The notes beneath the pieces are model-generated. The model saw only the letters and a list, made by a program, of their open reading frames with translations. It was not told where the DNA came from and did not search any database. Shown here piece by piece: positions 37,674 to 41,360 of a DNA stretch of 41,360 nucleotides. This DNA comes from a virus, in IMG/VR virus record IMGVR_UViG_3300047444_000306, positions 1 to 41,360 of that record; one strand, given 5' to 3'. A program made the position numbers and the translations under genes. Positions within the stretch are counted from its first letter, which is position 1; every line of letters starts with the position of its first letter.

Positions 37674-38405
37674 CTAGCCCGCGATGGCGTCGTTGTACGA
37701 GCGGATGCGGTCGAGAACGGGCTTCGTGTACTCCACCAGCTTGCCCGCCATCTTGCCCTTCTTGGGGACGTAGCTGACCAGTTCCAGCGCCAGATCGGCA
37801 ACGCTCTCGCTGTTGTCCGCGAGGTCAGCCGCGTACTCGTGCAGTACCTTCAGCATGGTCTCGCTGCCGGTCTTGAATGTGAACTTCCCCAGCTCTGGGT
37901 CATCCGCCAGCCGGAACGTGATGACGATGGACGGCTTCGGCCCCATCTCCGCCTGCCAAGCCATCTTCTTCTCCGCGAGAAGAGCCGGGCAGCCGCAGGG
38001 CGTACCGATCTTCTTGTCGTCCAGCGGGTGCGAGAGGAACTTACTGCCGGTGCAGTGGTGGACCAGCTTGCCGCCCTTCCACTCCTTGAAGTCCGCGTCA
38101 ATGGATTCCGCGTCCAGGATCACGGGAATCTTGGAAGCCTCCGTGTACACGGAAATGTAGTTCTCCTTGGTGGATTCGTCGTCCACCACCACCGAGCCGC
38201 CGAAGAGCTGCGCGATGGCGTCGGCGACGTTCCGATCCGCAGTGGAGAACTTCCACGCGCTCAGCGCCTCCGGAACCATCTTGCCCTTCGCGTTCTCCAC
38301 CATGTGGCCGGAGTGGAAGGTGCCTACGGTGTCATCCGAGTACTTCTCGCGCTTCTCGGGCTTGGCGTCCGGGTCGGTCTCGAAAATGTCGATGTTCAGG
38401 GCCAT
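37674..38405 (-). CDS. Candidate recombination directionality factor (phiC31 gp3-like)
   Basis: 243 aa, close to the 244 aa of phiC31 gp3 as I recall it. ALNIDIFETDPDA, DTVGTFHSGHMV and a Cys-rich GTPCGCPALLAEK segment match that family pattern from memory, without an alignment. RDFs bind the large serine integrase and reverse it from attP x attB to attL x attR. A phage with such an integrase should encode one, and this is the best candidate. It lies far from int, in the early region, behind box 6 and a structured leader. Confidence 0.65.
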   Translation of the reverse strand: MALNIDIFETDPDAKPEKREKYSDDTVGTFHSGHMVENAKGKMVPEALSAWKFSTADRNVADAIAQLFGGSVVVDDESTKENYISVYTEASKIPVILDAESIDADFKEWKGGKLVHHCTGSKFLSHPLDDKKIGTPCGCPALLAEKKMAWQAEMGPKPSIVITFRLADDPELGKFTFKTGSETMLKVLHEYAADLADNSESVADLALELVSYVPKKGKMAGKLVEYTKPVLDRIRSYNDAIAG

Positions 38406-38438
38406 GCGTGCTGCCTCTCTCCGCTGTCAGTGTTGGGA

Positions 38439-38531
38439 AAGGGGCGGGAAGGGTCAGCTTCGCCTACGGGCAAGTGGTCCGCGTGTGCGGTGTTGTGCCC
38501 CCCGGCGTAGCCTCCGCGCTTCCCGCCCCTT
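38439..38531 (-). ncRNA. Structured leader of the RDF candidate
   Basis: Between box 6 and ATG 38405. A perfect 13-bp stem, AAGGGGCGGGAAG (38519-38531) and its complement (38439-38451), encloses about 67 nt. Inside lie CGCC/GGCG and GGGCA/TGCCC stems and a CCGC-ACAC-GCGG hairpin. After the outer stem comes TTTCCC. It may be an attenuator or riboregulator, or simply mRNA-protecting structure. Confidence 0.6.
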
Positions 38532-38543
38532 CTACTTAGCTAT

Positions 38544-38559
38544 GGGACAAGCGACTGCC
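38544..38559 (-). promoter_or_regulatory. Early promoter box 6
   Basis: GGCAGTCGCTTGTCCC then ATAGCTA and AGTAGA. The structured leader starts at or just after AGTAGA. Confidence 0.7.
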
Positions 38560-38563
38560 CGCC

Positions 38564-38629
38564 CTAGCGGCTTGCGCCCCCGGCAGCGAAAAGCGCGACC
38601 ACAACGACAATCAGGATGATCAGCATCAT
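38564..38629 (-). CDS. 21-aa membrane peptide
   Basis: ATG 38629 overlaps the preceding stop (ATGA) with GGAGGGGGG upstream. Nearly all residues hydrophobic (LIILIVVVVALFAAGG), one transmembrane helix with almost no flanks. The strong SD and coupling argue it is real. Confidence 0.6.
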   Translation of the reverse strand: MMLIILIVVVVALFAAGGASR

Positions 38630-38808
38630 GCCTGACCCCCCTCCCTCACGTGCTGAACGGTTTCGAGTCGCTGCGCCAGATCGGCCAGCAACGGAACGTC
38701 GCCCGACTCCTCTACGGCGATCAGCGCTTCCACCTGAAGCTCCCTGACTTCGTCTCGCGTCAGGTAGATGCAGAACGGATGCGCGGTAGTCTTGCGGTAC
38801 AGCCGCAT
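38626..38808 (-). CDS. 60-aa early protein
   Basis: ATG 38808. N-terminal LYRKTTAHPFCIYLTRDEV, then a Glu/Leu helix (LQVEALIAVEESGDVPLLAD). Soluble helical protein, 9 nt after the lipoprotein gene stop. Unknown. Confidence 0.62.
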   Translation of the reverse strand: MRLYRKTTAHPFCIYLTRDEVRELQVEALIAVEESGDVPLLADLAQRLETVQHVREGGQA

Positions 38809-38817
38809 GCGCGCCCC

Positions 38818-38994
38818 CTACTTCCTGCGCGAGTACACGTGGTGGACTACGGTGGTGTGGTGCACTACGTGCGTGTGGTGCACGACGTGCACGTGTGAGT
38901 GCGAGTGGTAGTGGCTTCCGCCTCCGGCGTTGCAGGCGGCAATGGCGGGCAGGGCCAGTACGGCACCCGCGAGGGTCAGAGCGAGTCGCTTCAC
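38818..38994 (-). CDS. His-rich lipoprotein
   Basis: 58 aa from GTG 38994, which overlaps the RNA ligase stop (GTGA). The signal peptide KRLALTLAGAVLALPAIAA ends at a lipobox-type AAC (Cys21). The mature 38 residues contain 12 His in HxH and VVHH patterns (HYHSHSHVHVVHH, then HVVHH, HH) and end in RRK. A lipid-anchored His-rich peptide outside the membrane should bind Zn/Ni/Cu. Possible roles are metal handling, or surface change to block superinfection. Confidence 0.7.
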   Translation of the reverse strand: MKRLALTLAGAVLALPAIAACNAGGGSHYHSHSHVHVVHHTHVVHHTTVVHHVYSRRK

Positions 38995-39851
38995 AGGGTT
39001 TCCCACTTTCCGGCGTCGTTGTTGTCGAGAGTGACCTTTAGCGTTTGGCGCGTCGCGCTGTGATACACGCACACACCTTCGGGGTTGGCGAAGCCAGGGG
39101 CAGCGACGGAGCCGTGATCGCGGAGGTGCGCAAGTCGCTGCGCGATGATCTCGGTGGACATTGGACCCTGATACAGCACGGGTACGGCGTCCAGCGGAAT
39201 GCCCCCTACGCACTGCGCGAGGTCGCCCCACTTGTGCGCGTTGAACAGCGAGAAGCGCCGGTCTCCGTTGGCGTAGCCGTAGGCGCGATTGATCCCGCTG
39301 CCCCACCACTCACCGAAGTGCATACCCGGCCCGAGAAGGCTCACAAGCTCGGTGGCGTTGTCCCACACCCACGCCGCGAAGCCGTAGTTGTCCGTCGACT
39401 TGCCCGGCGTGATGATGCGCTTCCGGGACTGCGCGAACACCGCATAGAAATTGCCGTCCGCGTCGGTGGCGTACCTCGCAACCTGCGGGCAGTACTGCGT
39501 AGGGGTCAGCGGGCGAATGACGATCGCAGCGTTCGTACCGTCCAACTTCTCCGTCACGACGATGTCCCGGAACAGCCGCGCAGTCTTCGGCCACGGGGTG
39601 AACTCGTGAAGGGGCGTCTCCGGGACTGCGGGAGCATCGGCGGACCAGGGTGCCCACTGGGCCTCGGTAGCCTCCACAGTGCCCGTCAGGCCATCGCGAA
39701 GACCCCGCCAACTGGTTGCATGGGTGGTCACCATGCGGGCAGCGGCTGCCTTGGTGGTGTACGGGCCGTAGACACCCGCCACGTTGCCATCCGGATACCG
39801 CATGACAGTGCGGTACAGCTTGGTGTCCTCGTAGCGAATCGCGCGTGCCAT
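38991..39851 (-). CDS. RNA ligase family protein (Rnl2-like nucleotidyltransferase)
   Basis: 286 aa. ATG 39851 overlaps the preceding stop (TAATG). Motif I TEKLDGTNA has the candidate AMP-accepting Lys102; later motifs include HFGEWWGSG and a terminal NPEGVCVYH with a Lys in LKVTL. The nucleotidyltransferase fold is complete. RNA ligases repair cleaved tRNAs in phages that meet anticodon nucleases; no companion end-healing kinase was seen. Located in the first early operon. Confidence 0.85.
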   Translation of the reverse strand: MARAIRYEDTKLYRTVMRYPDGNVAGVYGPYTTKAAAARMVTTHATSWRGLRDGLTGTVEATEAQWAPWSADAPAVPETPLHEFTPWPKTARLFRDIVVTEKLDGTNAAIVIRPLTPTQYCPQVARYATDADGNFYAVFAQSRKRIITPGKSTDNYGFAAWVWDNATELVSLLGPGMHFGEWWGSGINRAYGYANGDRRFSLFNAHKWGDLAQCVGGIPLDAVPVLYQGPMSTEIIAQRLAHLRDHGSVAAPGFANPEGVCVYHSATRQTLKVTLDNNDAGKWETL

Positions 39852-39970
39852 TACTGCCCTTCCCTGGCGAGGTAGATGATGATGTCGCCGACGAGCCAGC
39901 CGACTACGTAGCTGATGTCGGGCATGCGGTGTGTGACGAGCCAGTAGGCGAGGATCAGCGCAGCGCCCAT
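39851..39970 (-). CDS. 39-aa membrane peptide
   Basis: ATG 39970 overlaps the exonuclease stop by one base (TAATG). Two hydrophobic stretches (AALILAYWLVTH and YVVGWLVGDIIIYLA) split by MPDIS. Likely a membrane peptide. Confidence 0.62.
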   Translation of the reverse strand: MGAALILAYWLVTHRMPDISYVVGWLVGDIIIYLAREGQ

Positions 39971-40806
39971 TACTTCGCCCTCCGCTGTGTGCCGGTGATG
40001 ATCTGCCCGCTTCCCGCGATGGCCTTGCCGATGGCGCCACGCGAATCCGCGTCCCACCCGAACAGCCCGCGCAGATACAGGAAGTAACGGAATGCCTCGC
40101 GGAGATCCATCTCGATCGGGTGGAAGTTCCAGCCCTTGTCCGTGATGTGCAGCACGTACGCGCCCGTGATCTCAGGGATCGGAAACTGACGGCCGTCAGC
40201 GTCCAGGATGTAATCCGCTTCGGCATACGCCGCGAGCTGCATAGCTACTTCCGCGTGCGTGTCCTTGGACGTCTTCCAGTCCACAATCACAACGCGCGGA
40301 GTGCCCGAGCGATCCGGAGTCGGCAGGCCGAAAGCGTCAAGCCACACAGTGAGGATTGCGTCGAACGATCCGGCGTAGTCCCAGGTCTCCGACCAGACGA
40401 CGTCCTCAGCGCGCACAAGCTCCGGATTCACAGCGGCAAGGAACTCCGCGAAGTGCCGGTGAACGTGCTCCAGATCGGGGGCGATACTGCGGATGACCTC
40501 TCCGCGAATCATGCGCTCAAAGAGATCGTGCGCCTCGCTGCCGAAATTGGCGCGGATGGTGGTGTAGCGGCGGCTCGCTCCGCTGAGGTACTTCACGGCG
40601 CCCTCGCGGTCGTTCTCCGCCATGCGCTCAATGAACGCGAGCGAGTCAATCGCAAGCTCCGCTGTCATCTTCGCGGCCCACGGCGAGAGGAACGGCTTTG
40701 CGAGCTTGTCCAGCACGCTGGTGACGCCGGGTCGCTTGGTGCGGTCGTCGCTAGGGTCGATGTAGTAGCGACTGCCACCCCGGTACAGGGTGCGTACTTG
40801 GCTCAT
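39970..40806 (-). CDS. RecB/Cas4-like PD-(D/E)XK exonuclease
   Basis: 278 aa, ATG 40806. Core nuclease motifs are present: SFDAILTVW with the conserved Asp, VVIVDWKTSKD (the D-x-K motif near 172-177), and QLAAYAEA. The N-terminus PGVTSVLDKLAKPFL is common in phage members. It likely resects DNA for recombination or replication. First gene after box 7 and the second 104-bp element. Confidence 0.88.
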   Translation of the reverse strand: MSQVRTLYRGGSRYYIDPSDDRTKRPGVTSVLDKLAKPFLSPWAAKMTAELAIDSLAFIERMAENDREGAVKYLSGASRRYTTIRANFGSEAHDLFERMIRGEVIRSIAPDLEHVHRHFAEFLAAVNPELVRAEDVVWSETWDYAGSFDAILTVWLDAFGLPTPDRSGTPRVVIVDWKTSKDTHAEVAMQLAAYAEADYILDADGRQFPIPEITGAYVLHITDKGWNFHPIEMDLREAFRYFLYLRGLFGWDADSRGAIGKAIAGSGQIITGTQRRAK

Positions 40807-40844
40807 GTGGTGCCCCTTCAGGTGAATGTGCTCTCACCTATGGA

Positions 40845-40860
40845 GGGACAGACGACTGCC
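40845..40860 (-). promoter_or_regulatory. Early promoter box 7
   Basis: GGCAGTCGTCTGTCCC followed by TCCATAG and GTGAGA, directly abutting the 104-bp element. It lies 39 nt upstream of the exonuclease start. Confidence 0.68.
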
Positions 40861-40962
40861 GAGTGACGAAGTGACGTTGTGGCGGCGCCTCCCGTTTGCA
40901 CCTACAGATATAGAGACTCTATGGATGGAACAGAACTACTCGTCATCTCGTCACTTCGTCAC
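40859..40962. repeat. 104-bp TIR-bounded element, copy 2
   Basis: Same architecture as 21157-21260: 14-bp terminal inverted repeat GTGACGAAGTGACG, and a central palindrome at 40910-40922. It ends at early box 7 with a 2-nt overlap. Confidence 0.9.
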
Positions 40963-41007
40963 TGCTGCGCCTCGCACCCGCTGTACGCCCGTCTCCGGGC
41001 ATGAAAA

Positions 41008-41040
41008 AGTCCCGCCCGACCACTGGGGCCAGACGGGACT
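41008..41040 (-). terminator. Rho-independent terminator
   Basis: AGTCCCG/CGGGACT stem with loop, followed by TTTTTC on the minus strand; 29 nt past the stop of the two-start protein. Confidence 0.85.
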
Positions 41041-41069
41041 ACGAAGCGCTTAGCGGGGCACTCAGCGGC

Positions 41070-41360
41070 CTACAGGGCGGAAGCCTGCGCGATGAGTGCC
41101 GTTGCCGCTGCGTTCAGCTTCGCCTTCAGCTTCTCCCGCTCCGCGTCGTCCAGCTTCGGGGCACGCTTGACGGCAGTCGTAAGCAGCTTCTCCGCGCGGG
41201 ACACGCGCTCGAACTCCTTCACGTACTCCTCGCTGCCAGTCGGCAGAGCAGCGGGGGCGGGCGAGTCGGAGCGCGGGCTCATGCGCTGCAACAGTGCCCC
41301 CACAGCCTCAGACGGCTTGGCCTCCGGCGCGGCTTCCAGCTCCTTGGCGAAGCGCGCGGC
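41070..41360 (-). CDS. C-terminal part of the two-start protein (5' cut by window edge)
   Basis: Same gene as 1-964; bases 41234-41360 duplicate 1-127. The distinct part ends KLDDAEREKLKAKLNAAATA, a basic helix, then stops at 41070. The intact gene is contiguous in the circular genome. Confidence 0.85.
   Translation of the reverse strand, partial: AARFAKELEAAPEAKPSEAVGALLQRMSPRSDSPAPAALPTGSEEYVKEFERVSRAEKLLTTAVKRAPKLDDAEREKLKAKLNAAATALIAQASAL
41234..41360. repeat. 127-bp terminal duplication of window bases 1-127
   Basis: Exact copy of 1-127, checked base by base at several anchor points. It lies inside one reading frame and fits an assembler's k-mer overlap on a circular or terminally redundant molecule, so the unit genome is 41,233 bp. 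Confidence 0.95.

Noticed and set aside
38818-39309. Longer 163-codon frame ahead of the His-rich tail
   Set aside because: The upstream part is a shadow of the RNA ligase C-terminus. GTG 38994 gives a coherent signal peptide and overlaps the ligase stop as GTGA.
41234-41360. Terminal repeat as genuine phage direct terminal repeat
   Set aside because: It lies within one coding frame, has a length typical of an assembly k-mer, and no terminase signal is near. An assembly overlap is simpler.
1-41360. CRISPR array, insertion sequence or transposase
   Set aside because: No regularly spaced direct repeats and no transposase motifs were seen. The 104-bp pair has terminal inverted repeats but encodes nothing and shows no target duplication.

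Overview
The window is an essentially complete temperate tailed-phage genome with a siphovirus-type, HK97-fold virion. It is high in G+C, so an actinobacterial host is likely and Streptomyces or a relative is my best guess. Bases 1-127 are repeated exactly at 41234-41360. The sequence is therefore a circularly closed assembly with a unit length of 41,233 bp, and one gene (41070 to 964 through the junction) is cut by the window ends. Every gene I can support lies on the minus strand, so the genome is read from high to low coordinates.

In transcription order, the early region (40806 down to about 23101) starts with a RecB/Cas4-like exonuclease, a tiny membrane peptide, an RNA ligase and a His-rich lipoprotein. 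Then come a candidate gp3-type recombination directionality factor (RDF), a run of small genes, an NlpC/P60-like protein, an HNH nuclease, a primase-helicase and a family A DNA polymerase. A phage sigma factor, a TerD-domain protein and more small genes follow. An AT-richer stretch then leads into a small module with an RsbW-like ATP-binding protein, a zinc-finger protein and a large serine integrase (23032-21383). Next are four canonical tRNAs (Ile, Asp, Asn, Trp), two HNH nucleases and the late genes: terminase, portal, protease, capsid, connectors, tail tube, chaperones, tape measure, tail tip, GH25 endolysin and two holin-like proteins. The cycle closes with a dNMP kinase, two small genes and a two-start helical protein that may be a regulator.

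The regulatory layer is unusually visible. (1) Nine intergenic copies of a 17-bp inverted repeat (CATACGAGACTTGTATG type) look like repressor operators or stoperators, as in phiC31-like phages. Several sit directly behind a terminator, and one is fused into a terminator stem. (2) Seven copies of a box GGCAGTCGCTTGTCCC followed by an AGTAGA-like hexamer precede dNMP kinase, the tRNA cluster, a small-gene operon, sigma, primase-helicase, the RDF candidate and the exonuclease. They are probably phage early promoters. (3) Two 104-bp elements, each bounded by a perfect 14-bp inverted repeat, stand just upstream of two of these boxes. (4) The leader of the RDF candidate folds into a long 13-bp-closed structure. 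(5) Three tRNA-like elements with abnormal anticodon or D regions lie in leader positions directly ahead of genes. No classical helix-turn-helix repressor was recognised. The two-start protein at the genome junction is the candidate I would test first.
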